NCBI RefSeq assembly: GCF_001983165.1
Contig: NZ_MNPU01000016.1
Coordinates: forward strand, 60,415 to 124,414
Source: Pseudomonas gessardii
Lineage (GTDB): Bacteria; Pseudomonadota; Gammaproteobacteria; Pseudomonadales; Pseudomonadaceae
Length of the DNA stretch: 64,000 nucleotides
Reading direction: 5' to 3'
Part shown: positions 8,368-18,331 of the stretch, in pieces
Layout: each line of letters begins with the position of its first letter
Numbering within the stretch: the first letter of the stretch is position 1
Program-made: the position numbers and the translations under genes
The notes under the pieces: model-generated
Seen by the model: the letters and a program-made list of their open reading frames with translations, nothing else
The model's database searches: none
What the model was told of the DNA's origin: nothing

Positions 8368-9245
8368 ATTATGGGTGTTCCTACAAATGACACGGATAAG
8401 AACCGTGCAACGTTAAAACGTTCCAGTGACGCTGATCACCATTGATCATGCGAAGAACCCGACTGGAACAAAGCAGCCAGTTTGAAGCGCTGAATAGTTT
8501 GGCGCGCTTGGGCTGGCAGGTAGGTACTTAGGAGGGCAGGCAACACAACAGGGGCAAAGGTTCTGGGCCCAGGGTGAAGATCCTGATCAATTTGCAGGTT
8601 GGTTCGGTCAGAGTATGGAAACTTCGCGACACCCTTTGCATTGTTCAAAGGCCGTGTCGTCGCAAGTGATACCTGGAAACCATCGAGGTGGTCGATCCCA
8701 TCAAGATTGACAGAACCTCTCTTTAGGGAAGCTACGTCGCGGGGATTTGTTCGACCAGAATTGACTTTCAGCTTGGTACTAACGCCGCAGATAGTAATGG
8801 CTTGAAACCAGTAAAGCAAGTGTGTTAGCCAAAATACTTTACCCGCCCCCTCTGGCCCCGCCCGCGTTTGTGTCTGGGCTGTAACGTTTTGGACCGCAAA
8901 GCGATGGGGATATAACCACCCGGCAGGTAGTTGTGCACATTGGTTGCGCCGTGTGTCACCGGGTCGACGCGCTGCCGGATGAGCCCACGAATGCCTGCAT
9001 CAAAAATTTAAGTCAATGAAAAATCTGGCTTTTTTTTATTGGTGAAAAAATCGTCAGTTTAAGCGCGGCCCCCATTCCATGGGCCTTTGCGCGAGTTAAA
9101 GCACGGTTGTCCACTGAGTTATCCACAGCTTCTGTGGATTGTCCCAAGCGCTTGCTCTAGAACGGGCGTGCAGGGTTTTTTCAGCTTTACCCGTACGAAA
9201 AAAGGAGTAGAGTGGCGCGCCTTCCGTTCTGCCCTACAGTGCTTT
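8368..9245. other. Long stretch without a convincing gene
   Basis: About 880 bases lie between two small genes. The longest frames, 8436-8819 on the minus strand (127 codons) and 8599-8805 on the plus strand, lack a ribosome binding site, a recognisable motif and the usual G/C third-base bias. The part from 9001 to 9060 is markedly AT-rich (runs of A and T). DnaA-box-like sites lie at 9107-9141. The block may be a decayed gene or horizontally acquired remnant. Confidence 0.5.
9107..9141. promoter_or_regulatory. Cluster of DnaA-box-like sequences
   Basis: TTATCCACA (9119-9127) matches the strict DnaA box. TGTGGATTG (9133-9141) is an inverted copy with two mismatches, five bases away. TTGTCCACT (9107-9115) is a third, weaker copy. 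CTGTCCACA recurs at 9571-9579 between the next gene and rmuC. DnaA binding is inferred. Confidence 0.45.
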
Positions 9246-9569
9246 ATGAAGTTTCGCTCAGTATCACCCTCTGTTACCGACAATCCTCCGAGTGTTACCC
9301 CACCCAAGCGCTTCTCCTTGAAAGTCGCCCTGTGGCTGCTGGATAACCCGCGCATTGGCGATAACCCCAATATCAAGCATTTCGCCGGGCGTTTGCTCAA
9401 GCAGCCGGCCCGTGAAGGCGTGGTCGCGGCACAGAGCCGCCTGGGCCTGTTGATGTGTCGCGAGTGCGGCAATGCCCGGGACCGCCGCATCGGCCACGAC
9501 CTCCTGCGCCAGGCCGCCCGTGCCGGCGACCCTGGCGCCCAGCGTGCACTGGGCCAGATCAAAGACTGA
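9246..9569 (+). CDS. Small Sel1-repeat-like protein
   Basis: The 107-residue product has a disordered, Ser/Pro-rich start and then about two helical repeats: FSLKVALWLLDNPRIGDNP and AREGVVAAQSRLGLLMCRECGNARDRRIGHDLLRQAARAGDPGAQRALGQ. The spacing of Ala, Gly and Leu matches the Sel1/TPR-like motif. Such proteins usually mediate protein contacts. ATG 9246 is used because the in-frame codons upstream are not protein-like, although the ribosome site is weak. rmuC starts 46 bases after its stop. No partner can be named. Confidence 0.75.
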   Translation: MKFRSVSPSVTDNPPSVTPPKRFSLKVALWLLDNPRIGDNPNIKHFAGRLLKQPAREGVVAAQSRLGLLMCRECGNARDRRIGHDLLRQAARAGDPGAQRALGQIKD

Positions 9570-9615
9570 GCTGTCCACAAAGCACTCGCTTGGTTAACCT
9601 TCCTCTTTTACCGTA

Positions 9616-11109
9616 ATGGCGGGAATGGCTATGGCTTTTGACTGGACCAGTGTGGCATTGGGTCTCGCCGCTGCGGCGTTGCCTCTGTTGGTCCTGTGCT
9701 GGCAGATCCAGCGCCGCCTGAACGCCCGCAGCGCCGGTTGGGAACTGCTGGAAGAACGCCTGGCCACCGCGCAATTGGCCCAGGAAGGGCTGGCCGCGCA
9801 ACTGGACGCCAGCCGCGACGAGATCAGCGACCTGAGCCAGGCCAATGCCGCCAAACAGGCGGATCTGGCGGCGGTACGCCGGGAAGTCGAACTGCTGCAA
9901 ATCGACCGTGATAACGCCCGTGATGCGGCCCACGCCTGGAATATCGAACGCTCTGCCAAGGAAGGCGAACTGCGCCGCCTGGATGCCTTGTCGGCCGCCC
10001 TGCGCGCCGAACTGCGCGAGCAGCAGGACAGCCATCAACAACGCCTCAACGACCTGCAAGGCTCGCGGGATGAGCTGCGTGCGCAGTTCGCCGAGCTGGC
10101 CGGGAAAATCTTCGACGAGCGCGAGCAGCGGTTTGCCGAAACCAGCCAGCAGCGCCTGGGGCAATTGCTCGACCCATTGAAGGAACGCATCCAGTCGTTT
10201 GAAAAACGTGTGGAAGAAAGCTATCAGAATGAGGCACGTGAGCGCTTTTCCCTGGCCAAGGAGCTGGAGCGCCTACAGCAATTGAACCTGCGCCTGTCGG
10301 ACGAGGCCACCAACCTCACCCGTGCCCTCAAGGGGCAGAAGACCCAGGGCAACTGGGGCGAGTTGATTCTGGAGCGGGTGCTGGAACATGCCGGCCTGGA
10401 GAAAGGCCGTGAGTACCAGACCCAGGTCAGCCTCAAGGGCCCGGATGGCGAGCGTTTCCAGCCGGACGTGCTGATCATGTTGCCGGGCGACAAGCAGGTG
10501 GTGGTGGATTCCAAGGTCAGCCTGACCGCCTATCAGCAGTATGTGGCGGCTGATGACGAGGTGATCGGCCAGGCCGCCCTCAAGCAGCATGTGCTGTCGT
10601 TGCGCAATCATGTCAAAGGCTTGGCCGGCAAGGACTATAAACGTCTGGAAGGCCTGCACAGCCTGGATTTCGTGTTGCTGTTCGTGCCCATCGAAGCTGC
10701 GTTTGCGGCGGCCTTGCAGGCTGAGCCGAACCTGTTCCAGGAAGCCTTCGACCGCCATATCGTGATCGTCAGCCCTACCACGTTGCTGGCGACCCTGCGG
10801 GTGATCGACAGCCTGTGGAAGCAGGAGCGGCAAAGCCAGAACGCCCGGGAAATCGCCGAACGCGCCGGCTGGCTGTACGACAAGTTCGTATTGTTTATCC
10901 AAGATCTGGATGAAGTGGGTAATCGATTACAGCAGTTGGATAACGCCTACAGTGCGGCGCGCAATAAGCTTACAGATGGTCGCGGAAATCTGGTCAGTCG
11001 GGTCGAGCAGTTGAAGCTGCTGGGCGCACGGGCCAGCAAAGGCTTGCCTGCCGATCTGTTGGAAAAAGCGATGACCGATGAAGATGGCGTCGCCCAACTC
11101 CCTGACTAA
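9616..11109 (+). CDS. rmuC: DNA recombination protein RmuC
   Basis: RmuC limits recombination at inverted repeats and stalled forks; it is a predicted nuclease-fold protein anchored by its N-terminus. The 497-residue product has an N-terminal membrane span (about residues 9-30), a long coiled coil (about 35-230), and the conserved C-terminal domain with KGQKTQGNWGELILERVLE, GREYQTQ, PDVLIMLPGDKQVVVDSKVSL and VSPTTLLATLRVIDSLWKQE. Starts at 9616, 9625 or 9631 are all possible; 9616 gives the longest form. A REPIN follows the stop. Confidence 0.93.
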   Translation: MAGMAMAFDWTSVALGLAAAALPLLVLCWQIQRRLNARSAGWELLEERLATAQLAQEGLAAQLDASRDEISDLSQANAAKQADLAAVRREVELLQIDRDNARDAAHAWNIERSAKEGELRRLDALSAALRAELREQQDSHQQRLNDLQGSRDELRAQFAELAGKIFDEREQRFAETSQQRLGQLLDPLKERIQSFEKRVEESYQNEARERFSLAKELERLQQLNLRLSDEATNLTRALKGQKTQGNWGELILERVLEHAGLEKGREYQTQVSLKGPDGERFQPDVLIMLPGDKQVVVDSKVSLTAYQQYVAADDEVIGQAALKQHVLSLRNHVKGLAGKDYKRLEGLHSLDFVLLFVPIEAAFAAALQAEPNLFQEAFDRHIVIVSPTTLLATLRVIDSLWKQERQSQNAREIAERAGWLYDKFVLFIQDLDEVGNRLQQLDNAYSAARNKLTDGRGNLVSRVEQLKLLGARASKGLPADLLEKAMTDEDGVAQLPD

Positions 11110-11120
11110 ACGCAGAACCC

Positions 11121-11215
11121 AAATGTGGGAGTGGGCTTGCTCGCGATAGCGGTGAACCAGTCGATTTATTCGGTGGCTGACACTCCGCTATCGTGAGCAA
11201 GCCCGCTCCCACATT
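11121..11215. repeat. REPIN (two inverted REP sequences)
   Basis: AAATGTGGGAGTGGGCTTGC on the left is mirrored by GCAAGCCCGCTCCCACATTT on the right, about 40 bases of arm around a short centre. It lies between the convergent rmuC and mxtR genes and may also act as a transcript end. Confidence 0.9.
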
Positions 11216-11234
11216 TGATCGGATACGCGGCTGA

Positions 11235-14200
11235 TTACAAAGGCAGATGCCGGTTCAACAGCGCCCGCAATGCCGCCGGCTTGACCGGCTTGGCCAGGTA
11301 ATCCAACCCCGCCGCATGCACCTGGGCCACCATTTCCGGCCGGCCATCGGCGCTGATTACCACCCCGGGAATCGGCTCCGCCAGTTGCGCGCGCAGCCAG
11401 CCCATCAACTCGGTGCCTGTCTCGCCATGGTCCAGGTGGTAATCCACCAGGGCCAGTTGCGGGCGCATGCCCTCGGCCAGCAACGCCGCGCATTGCGCCT
11501 GGTCGCGGGCGGTCCAGACCTGGCAGCCCCAACGGCTCAACAGGCTGCGCATGCCAATCAGGATGCTGTCTTCGTTGTCCACGCACAGCACCTGGGCACC
11601 GCTCAGTGGCAGGCCTTTTTCTGGGGTGGCCGGCACCTGCACGCTGGTTTGCGCCTTGGCCAGCGGCACGCTGACACTGAAGACGCTGCCCTTGCCCGGC
11701 CACGAACGCACCCGCAAGCGGTGCCCGAGCACCCGGCACAGGCCGTCGGCGATGGCCAGGCCCAGCCCCAGGCCCTTCTCGGCACGGGTCTGGTGGCTGT
11801 CCAGGCGCTTGAACTCTTCAAAGATGACTTTCTGTTTATCCAGCGGTATGCCCGGGCCACGGTCCCACACCTCCAGGCGCAGTTCGCCACGCCGCCGTCG
11901 CACACCCAGCAGTACCGGGCCGTGGGCATAGCGGAAGGCGTTGGTCAGGAAGTTCTGCAGGATTCGCCGCAGCAGCTTGATATCACTGTCGACGCGCAAG
12001 CGGCTGCCGCGCAGGCGGAAACGCAAGCCTTGTTCCTGGGCCAGCACCTTGAACTCCGCGCCCAGGGCGTCGAACAGTTCATTTAAGGCGAACGGCTGGC
12101 GCTGGGGGTTGATCTTGCCGTTTTCCAGGCGGGAGATATCCAGTAGGTCGCTGATCAGGTCTTCGGCCGAGCGCAGCGAACTGTCCAGGTGCTGCACCAG
12201 TTGCCGGGCCTCGCCGGACAAACCTTCGCTCTGGTGGGAGAGGGCGGCGGAGAACAGTCGCGCCGCGTTCAGCGGCTGCATCAGGTCATGGCTGACCGCG
12301 GCGAGGAAGCGGGTTTTCGACTGGTTGGCCGATTCGGCCACGCCTTTGGCATCGGTCAGGGCCACGTTCAGTTGCGACAGTTCATGGGTCCGCTCGGTGA
12401 CCCGCTGTTCCAGGCCCTCATTGGCCTCGGTCAGGGCCTGTTCGGCCTCGCGGAACGCGGTGATGTCGGTGAAACTCATGACAAACCCGCCACCGGGCAT
12501 CGGGTTGCCGATCAGCTCGATCACCCGACCGTTGGGGAACAGCCGTTCCGACGTATGTGCCCGGCCCTGGCGCATCCAGTGCAGGCGCCGCGCCACATGG
12601 ACTTCGGCCTCGCCCGGGCCGCACAGCCCGCGCTCGGCGTTGTAGCGAATAATGTCGGCAATCGGCCGGCCGACGCTGATCAGGCCGTCGGGGTAGTTGA
12701 ACAGCTCCAGGTAGCGGCGGTTCCAGGCCACCAGCTTGAGGGACTGGTCCACCACGCTGATGCCCTGGGTGATGTTCTCGATCGCGCCCTGCAACAGCGC
12801 GCGGTTGAATTGCAGCACTTCGGAGGCTTCGTCAGCGATACGGACGACGTCCTCCAGTTGCATTTCCCGGCCTTCAATCGCCGCTTTCACCACCGCCCGC
12901 GTCGAGGATGCCCCCAGCACGCCAGCCAGCAGCCGCTCGGTGTGGGCGATCCAGTCGTTGTCGGCATTCTGGTTGGGGTTAAAGCCCTTGCCCTGGCGGT
13001 AGGCGAAGCGGATGAAGCTCTGTTGCGCGCGTTCTTCGCCGACAAAGCGCGCTGCCAGGCTCAGCAGGTCATTGATCTGCACCGACAGCATGGAGCGGGC
13101 GCTGGCGCGCTGGCTGGTTTCCTGGCCGATAAAGCGCCCGGCCTGCCAATGCTCCGACACCCGTGTACGCGACAGCACCGAGACCCAGGCAAACAGGGTG
13201 AAGTTACCGGCCAAAGACAGCACCACACCCTGGGTCAGCGGGGTGATCGGCAGCCCCAGCGGGTTGCCGTGCAGCCAGGCCAGGCCCGGGAAGATATTCA
13301 GCGACCAGCCCAGGCTATGGGCGGCAATCGGCAACACCAGGGTGTAGAACCACAGGAAGGTGCCCGCCGCCAGGCCGGCAAACACGCCGCGCCGGTTGGC
13401 CTGCTTCCAGTACAGCGCGCCGAGCATCGCCGGTGCCAGTTGGGTCACCGCGGCAAAGGCGATCTGGCCGATGGTTGCCAGGCTGGCGGTGGAGCCGAGC
13501 AGGCGATAACTGACATAGGCCAGCAGCAGAATAATCACGATGCTCACCCGGCGTACCGAGAGCATCCAGTGGCGGAAGACTTCAAACGGGCGCTCGGCGT
13601 TGGTGCGGCGCAGCAGCCACGGCAGCAACATATCGTTGGAAACCATGGTCGACAACGCTACGCTCGCGACGATGACCATGCCGGTCGCCGCCGATGCGCC
13701 ACCGATAAACGCCAGCAACGCCAGGGCCGGATGGGCTTCGGCCAGGGGCAGGCTGATCACGTAGGAATCCGGCAGTACCGAGCTGGGCAGCAACATCTTG
13801 CCGCCCAGGGCAATCGGCACCACAAACAGCGCCGCCAGCACCAGGTACGCCGGGAACACCCACTTGGCCAGGCGCAGGTCCTGAGGCTCGATGTTCTCGA
13901 CCACGGTGACGTGGAACTGACGGGGCAGGCAGATGATCGCCATCATCGCCACGCCGGTCTGCACCACCATCGATGGCCAGTTGACGGTCTCTTTCCAGTA
14001 TTCCTCCAGCCTCGGCGCGAGCATCGCCTGGCTGAACAGATCGTTGAAACCGTCGTACAGGCCGTAGGTCACAAACGCACCCACGGCAAGAAAGGCGAAC
14101 AGCTTGACCAGGGACTCGAAGGCAATCGCCAGCACCATGCCGCGGTGGTGCTCCGTGGCGTCGAGGTTGCGCGTGCCGAACACGATGGTGAACAGCGCCA

Positions 14201-14705
14201 GCACCAGGGACACGATCAAGGCGGTGTCCTGGGCCCGGGTGCCGGTGGCATCGGCGCCAGCGCCAATCAGCAGGTTGACCCCCAGCACGATGCCTTTGAG
14301 TTGCAGGGCAATATAAGGCAGCACGCCCACCAGGCAGATCAGCGCCACCACCACCGCCAGGGACTGGGACTTGCCATAGCGTGCAGCGATAAAGTCGGCG
14401 ATGGAGGTGATGTTTTCCTGCTTGCTGATCAGCACCATCTTTTGCAGGACCCAGGGCGCCAGTACTAGAAGCAGGACCGGTCCCAGGTAGATCGGTAAAA
14501 ATGCCCACAACTGTTCGGCGGCCTGGCCTACAGCGCCGAAGAAGGTCCAACTGGTGCAATACACCGCCAGCGACAGGCTATACACCCAGGCACGCACCCG
14601 TGGCGGCAGCGGCGCGTGGCGACGGTCACCGTAGAAGGCGATGGCAAACATAATGGCCATATAGGCCAGGGCAACGGCGGCGATCAGCCCGCTGGACAGC
14701 GTCAT
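11235..14705 (-). CDS. mxtR: Hybrid histidine kinase with Na+/solute symporter-like sensor domain (MxtR type)
   Basis: A 1156-residue inner-membrane sensor. Residues 1 to about 500 form a sodium/solute symporter-like domain with about 13 membrane spans. A PAS domain follows (about 620-740: ISVVDQSLKLVAWNRRYLELFNYP), then a coiled coil, a HisKA domain with phospho-acceptor His806 in AVSHDLMQPLNAARL, an HATPase domain (GLGLGLAIADGLCR), and a C-terminal receiver with Asp1088 in LALVDYHLD. CbrA shares the front but lacks the receiver; this architecture and length fit P. aeruginosa MxtR, which works with the regulator ErdR in acetate/ethanol metabolism and MexEF control. ATG 14705 has GGAG five bases upstream. 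The symbol is given by architecture, not by alignment. Confidence 0.85.
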   Translation of the reverse strand: MTLSSGLIAAVALAYMAIMFAIAFYGDRRHAPLPPRVRAWVYSLSLAVYCTSWTFFGAVGQAAEQLWAFLPIYLGPVLLLVLAPWVLQKMVLISKQENITSIADFIAARYGKSQSLAVVVALICLVGVLPYIALQLKGIVLGVNLLIGAGADATGTRAQDTALIVSLVLALFTIVFGTRNLDATEHHRGMVLAIAFESLVKLFAFLAVGAFVTYGLYDGFNDLFSQAMLAPRLEEYWKETVNWPSMVVQTGVAMMAIICLPRQFHVTVVENIEPQDLRLAKWVFPAYLVLAALFVVPIALGGKMLLPSSVLPDSYVISLPLAEAHPALALLAFIGGASAATGMVIVASVALSTMVSNDMLLPWLLRRTNAERPFEVFRHWMLSVRRVSIVIILLLAYVSYRLLGSTASLATIGQIAFAAVTQLAPAMLGALYWKQANRRGVFAGLAAGTFLWFYTLVLPIAAHSLGWSLNIFPGLAWLHGNPLGLPITPLTQGVVLSLAGNFTLFAWVSVLSRTRVSEHWQAGRFIGQETSQRASARSMLSVQINDLLSLAARFVGEERAQQSFIRFAYRQGKGFNPNQNADNDWIAHTERLLAGVLGASSTRAVVKAAIEGREMQLEDVVRIADEASEVLQFNRALLQGAIENITQGISVVDQSLKLVAWNRRYLELFNYPDGLISVGRPIADIIRYNAERGLCGPGEAEVHVARRLHWMRQGRAHTSERLFPNGRVIELIGNPMPGGGFVMSFTDITAFREAEQALTEANEGLEQRVTERTHELSQLNVALTDAKGVAESANQSKTRFLAAVSHDLMQPLNAARLFSAALSHQSEGLSGEARQLVQHLDSSLRSAEDLISDLLDISRLENGKINPQRQPFALNELFDALGAEFKVLAQEQGLRFRLRGSRLRVDSDIKLLRRILQNFLTNAFRYAHGPVLLGVRRRRGELRLEVWDRGPGIPLDKQKVIFEEFKRLDSHQTRAEKGLGLGLAIADGLCRVLGHRLRVRSWPGKGSVFSVSVPLAKAQTSVQVPATPEKGLPLSGAQVLCVDNEDSILIGMRSLLSRWGCQVWTARDQAQCAALLAEGMRPQLALVDYHLDHGETGTELMGWLRAQLAEPIPGVVISADGRPEMVAQVHAAGLDYLAKPVKPAALRALLNRHLPL

Positions 14706-14811
14706 GAGTACTCCAGGCATAAGAACACCCAGGCATTCCAGGCCCGGGACGACAGTCTCGCATGCTGGCCGGGGTTAGTCAGTGTCGACGAAGGTCGTGT
14801 AGGGGCGGTTC

Positions 14812-15198
14812 CTACGAGCGCGGAGGCAGGGTTTTCTGGCGCAAGAGGTAGATTGTCACCAGCACTGCACTGGTCAACATGAAGCCACGTGCCCAGGGCA
14901 GTGGCACCAGGTAGCAGGACAGGCCGATGCTCAACCACATCAGGCCGATGGCATACACCTTGCCTTTTAATGGAATACCGTTGCCATCCAGGTAATCACA
15001 GATCCACGGGCCAAGGCGCGGGTGATTCACCAGCCAGTGGTAGAAACGCGGGGAGCTACGGGCAAAGCAGCCGGCAGCCAAGAGCAGGAAAGGGGTGGTC
15101 GGCAAGACCGGCAGGAAAATCCCGATCACCCCGAGCACCACGCTCAACCAGCCAATGGCCAATAGAACGTAGCGCACAATCGGGGAGCGGTTGCCCAT
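14812..15198 (-). CDS. YbaN/DUF454-family inner-membrane protein
   Basis: The 128-residue product has three to four hydrophobic segments. The family signature is clear: LLAIGWLSVVLGVIGIFLPVLPTTPFLLLAAGCFARSSPRFYHWLVNHPRLGPWICDY. The role of the family is unknown. ATG 15198 is chosen because the upstream in-frame extension is Pro/Arg-rich and unlike the family. It lies 20 bases after the UPF0149 gene on the same strand, so the two may be cotranscribed. Confidence 0.88.
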   Translation of the reverse strand: MGNRSPIVRYVLLAIGWLSVVLGVIGIFLPVLPTTPFLLLAAGCFARSSPRFYHWLVNHPRLGPWICDYLDGNGIPLKGKVYAIGLMWLSIGLSCYLVPLPWARGFMLTSAVLVTIYLLRQKTLPPRS

Positions 15199-15218
15199 GG
15201 GCGCCACGGGCGGGGGAC

Positions 15219-15806
15219 TTAGTGATGGCGAGGCTTGAGGATCGCCGGTTTTTCGTCGGGGGCGTTGCACAGCAGGTACAGGGCGGTCAGGGCTTCCGGG
15301 ATCTGTACGATCATGTCGTCCATCAGGTTGGCGTCGCTGGCGATATCGGCGAACTCAGGCTGGTCGTCGAACAGGCCGGAACCGACCATGATCGGCAGCA
15401 GCATTTCGCTGACTTCTTCCTCGGCGGTTTCAAACCAGGCCGCTTCACGCAGGAACACCCCTTCCATAAAGCCAATGCACCAGCCGCGCAGGTCGGAGTC
15501 ATCCGGCTCTTCGCCCAGGTCGAGCTCGCAAGGCAGCTCGAACTCTTCATCGGACGCCAGTTGGCGGGAGATGTGGGCCTTGAGCTGGAGCAGGGTTTCT
15601 TCGATTTCGGTGCGCTGGGCCTCGTCCTTGTAGTGCGGCTCTTCGGCGAACAGGGCGTCGATCCATTCGCGATCAGGCACCGGTTCAGAGCAGATCGACA
15701 GGGCGGTCAGGTAGCCGTGGGCGGCCACGTAGTCCAGCGCCTCGTCATGCAGCTCATCGGCATCGAGGAAGGCTTGCAGGCGGTTTAGTTGCTCAGCGAA
15801 GGACAT
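15219..15806 (-). CDS. UPF0149/YecA-family protein
   Basis: A 195-residue acidic cytoplasmic protein starting MSFAEQLNRLQAFLDAD. It has the family segments FAEEPHYKDEAQRTEIEETL and DSDLRGWCIGFMEGVFLREAAW. No SEC-C zinc motif is present at the end (it stops at ILKPRHH), unlike E. coli YecA. The ATG at 15806 fits the family start better than the longer frame upstream. The function is not established. Confidence 0.85.
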   Translation of the reverse strand: MSFAEQLNRLQAFLDADELHDEALDYVAAHGYLTALSICSEPVPDREWIDALFAEEPHYKDEAQRTEIEETLLQLKAHISRQLASDEEFELPCELDLGEEPDDSDLRGWCIGFMEGVFLREAAWFETAEEEVSEMLLPIMVGSGLFDDQPEFADIASDANLMDDMIVQIPEALTALYLLCNAPDEKPAILKPRHH

Positions 15807-16080
15807 TGAAAGACTACCTTGGGAATAAACGATGCTGAATTCTAGGCCTTCTTGAGCGCACAGGCCAGCCGCACGGCATATTTGCAAGGTTTTCAGATGG
15901 GCCGCTATTCGTCAGTGGCACCCTTTGCCGAGGAGTGCTCGGGTATACTGCCGCGTTTTGTGATGCCCCTACAGGCCGGAGGCGGTTGCGGGAAAAGTTC
16001 GCTTACGGATTATTTTCCGGGCAGGCGCGCTTTTTCAGCCAGCCTGTACAGAGGGATTTCGGTGGAATTTGGAGTTTTTC

Positions 16081-18210
16081 ATGCTTGAACAGGCTCAACG
16101 CGTCCTCAAGGACATCTTCGGCTACGACAGCTTTCGTGGCCGCCAGGGTGCGATCATTGAGCGCGTGGCCAGCGGCGGTGATGCGCTGGTCCTGATGCCT
16201 ACCGGCGGCGGCAAGTCATTGTGCTTCCAGGTGCCGGCACTGCTGCGTGAAGGGCTGGCGGTGGTGGTCTCGCCGCTGATCGCGCTGATGGACGATCAAG
16301 TGGCTACCCTGGAAGAGTTGGGCGTTGCCGCCGCCGCCTTGAACTCCACCCTGAGCGCCGAACAGCAACGCGACCTGGCGGCGCGGATCCGCCGTGGCGA
16401 AGTGAAGATGCTCTACCTGGCGCCCGAGCGTTTGGTCCAGCCGCGGATGCTGGCGTTCCTGCAAAGCCTGGATATCTCCCTGTTTGCCATCGACGAGGCC
16501 CACTGCGTCTCCCAGTGGGGCCACGATTTTCGGCGTGAATACCTGCAATTGGGGCAACTGGCCGAGCTGTTCCCCAATGTGCCGCGCATTGCCCTGACGG
16601 CCACGGCCGACAAGCGCACCCGCGAAGAAATCGTCGAGCGCCTGCACCTGCAGAACGCCGAGCGTTTTCTTTCCAGTTTCGACCGCCCCAATATCTTTTA
16701 TCGCATCGTGCCCAAGGAACAGCCGCGCAAGCAGTTGCTCGCATTCCTCTCCGAGCGGCGCAGCGATGCCGGGATTGTCTACTGCCTGTCACGCAAGAAG
16801 GTCGATGAAGTGGCGGCGTTCCTGTGCGAGCAGGGTTACCCCGCACTGCCTTACCACGCCGGCCTGCCCAACGAGTTGCGGGCTTATCACCAGAAGCGCT
16901 TCCTCAACGAGGAAGGCCTGATCATGGTGGCGACCATTGCGTTTGGCATGGGCATCGACAAGTCCAACGTGCGCTTCGTGGCCCATATGGACCTGCCCAA
17001 GTCCCTGGAGGCGTACTACCAGGAAACCGGACGTGCCGGCCGCGATGGCCTGCCGGCGGATGCCTGGATGGTCTATGGCCTGCAGGATGTGGTGATGCTC
17101 AAGCAGATGCTGCAGAACTCCGAGGGCGATGAGCGTCACAAGCGCCTGGAGCAGCACAAGCTCGATGCCATGCTGTCGCTGTGTGAAGAAACCCGCTGCC
17201 GCCGCCAGACCTTGCTCGCTTATTTCGACGAAGACATGCCCCAGCCCTGTGGGCATTGCGACAACTGCGTGGATGGCGTGCAGACCTGGGATGCCACTGA
17301 GCCAGCACGCCAGGGGCTGTCGGCGATCTTCCGGACTGGCCAGCGTTATGGCGTCGGTCATCTGGTGGATGTATTGCTGGGCAAGGACAACGAAAAAGTC
17401 CGCAGCTTTGGTCATCAGCACCTCTCGGTGTATGGCGTGGGCAAGGCGCGGGCTGAAGGCGAATGGCGTTCGCTGTTCCGCCAGATGGTCGCCCGCGGCC
17501 TAGTGGATATCGACCTGGAAGGCTATGGCGGCTTACGCCTGAATGACAGTTGCCGGCCGCTGCTCAAGGGTGAGGTCAGCCTGGAACTGCGCCGCGACCT
17601 CAAGCCGCAGACCACTGCCAAGTCCAGCAGCACCAGCCAGGCCAGCCAACTGGTGCGTGGCGAAGAGCGCGAACAGTGGGAAGCCCTGCGTGCCTTGCGT
17701 CGCAAGTTGGCACAAGAGCACAGCGTGCCGCCCTACGTCATATTCCCCGACTCCACCTTGCTGGAAATGCTGCGTGAGCAGCCCACCACTCTGGCGGAAA
17801 TGGCCAGGGTTGGAGGCGTCGGCGCGCGCAAGCTGGAGCGTTATGGCCAGGCGTTCCTGGAAGTCCTTGGCGGCCAGGCCGAGGCACCGAAGGAAGTCGC
17901 CGATATCCGTCACGAGCTCATCAGCCTGGCCCGCGCAGGCATGACGCCGATCCAGATCGCGGGGCAATTGCAGTGTTCAGAAAAGAACGTCTACACGTTG
18001 CTGGCCGAGTCCATTGGCAAGCAGCAATTGTCCCTGGAGCAGGCCCTTGATTTGCCGGAGGACTTGCTCGGTGAAATCCAGGATGCATTTCTCGACGGCG
18101 AAGGCGAGTTGCCACCGGTTAGCGACATAGCCCCGTTGTTTACCGGCCGGGTGCCAGAGGGGGTTTTGTACTGTGTACGGGCCGCTTTGCAGTCGGAATT
18201 CGAGATTTGA
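16081..18210 (+). CDS. recQ: ATP-dependent DNA helicase RecQ
   Basis: A 3'-5' helicase of the RecF repair pathway. The 709-residue protein has motif I MPTGGGKS at residues 39-46, the helicase box [15 protein letters not shown], and later motifs [16 protein letters not shown] zinc site follows, with Cys in [10 protein letters not shown] and CGHCDNC, then a winged helix and an HRDC domain near [20 protein letters not shown]. The C-terminus extends beyond HRDC by about 100 residues with a helical tail ([14 protein letters not shown]). ATG 16081 is chosen over an in-frame start four codons earlier because GGAG (16071-16074) is spaced six bases from it. Confidence 0.97.
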   Translation: MLEQAQRVLKDIFGYDSFRGRQGAIIERVASGGDALVLMPTGGGKSLCFQVPALLREGLAVVVSPLIALMDDQVATLEELGVAAAALNSTLSAEQQRDLAARIRRGEVKMLYLAPERLVQPRMLAFLQSLDISLFAIDEAHCVSQWGHDFRREYLQLGQLAELFPNVPRIALTATADKRTREEIVERLHLQNAERFLSSFDRPNIFYRIVPKEQPRKQLLAFLSERRSDAGIVYCLSRKKVDEVAAFLCEQGYPALPYHAGLPNELRAYHQKRFLNEEGLIMVATIAFGMGIDKSNVRFVAHMDLPKSLEAYYQETGRAGRDGLPADAWMVYGLQDVVMLKQMLQNSEGDERHKRLEQHKLDAMLSLCEETRCRRQTLLAYFDEDMPQPCGHCDNCVDGVQTWDATEPARQGLSAIFRTGQRYGVGHLVDVLLGKDNEKVRSFGHQHLSVYGVGKARAEGEWRSLFRQMVARGLVDIDLEGYGGLRLNDSCRPLLKGEVSLELRRDLKPQTTAKSSSTSQASQLVRGEEREQWEALRALRRKLAQEHSVPPYVIFPDSTLLEMLREQPTTLAEMARVGGVGARKLERYGQAFLEVLGGQAEAPKEVADIRHELISLARAGMTPIQIAGQLQCSEKNVYTLLAESIGKQQLSLEQALDLPEDLLGEIQDAFLDGEGELPPVSDIAPLFTGRVPEGVLYCVRAALQSEFEI

Positions 18211-18331
18211 TGTGTCAATTACGACAATGTAACGAATCAGTACATTGCAAGCCTTGCCTACTGTCATGGGTCATGCTTAGCTGACTAATAATTAGCCACA
18301 CTTAATTTTCAGTCTAACCCATGAGTTTTTT

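Noticed and set aside
8436..8819. A 127-codon minus-strand frame as a gene
   Set aside because: It has no ribosome binding site, no family pattern and no Pseudomonas codon bias; kept only as part of the gene-poor block.
12189..14468. A 759-codon open frame on the plus strand opposite mxtR
   Set aside because: It has no protein-like motifs, is rich in His, Gln and Arg, and mirrors a clear sensor kinase; it is a shadow caused by GC-rich third codon positions.
15925..15949. A sigma-70 promoter before recQ (TTGCCG and TATACT)
   Set aside because: The spacing is only 13 bases and no better -35 lies at 17 bases.
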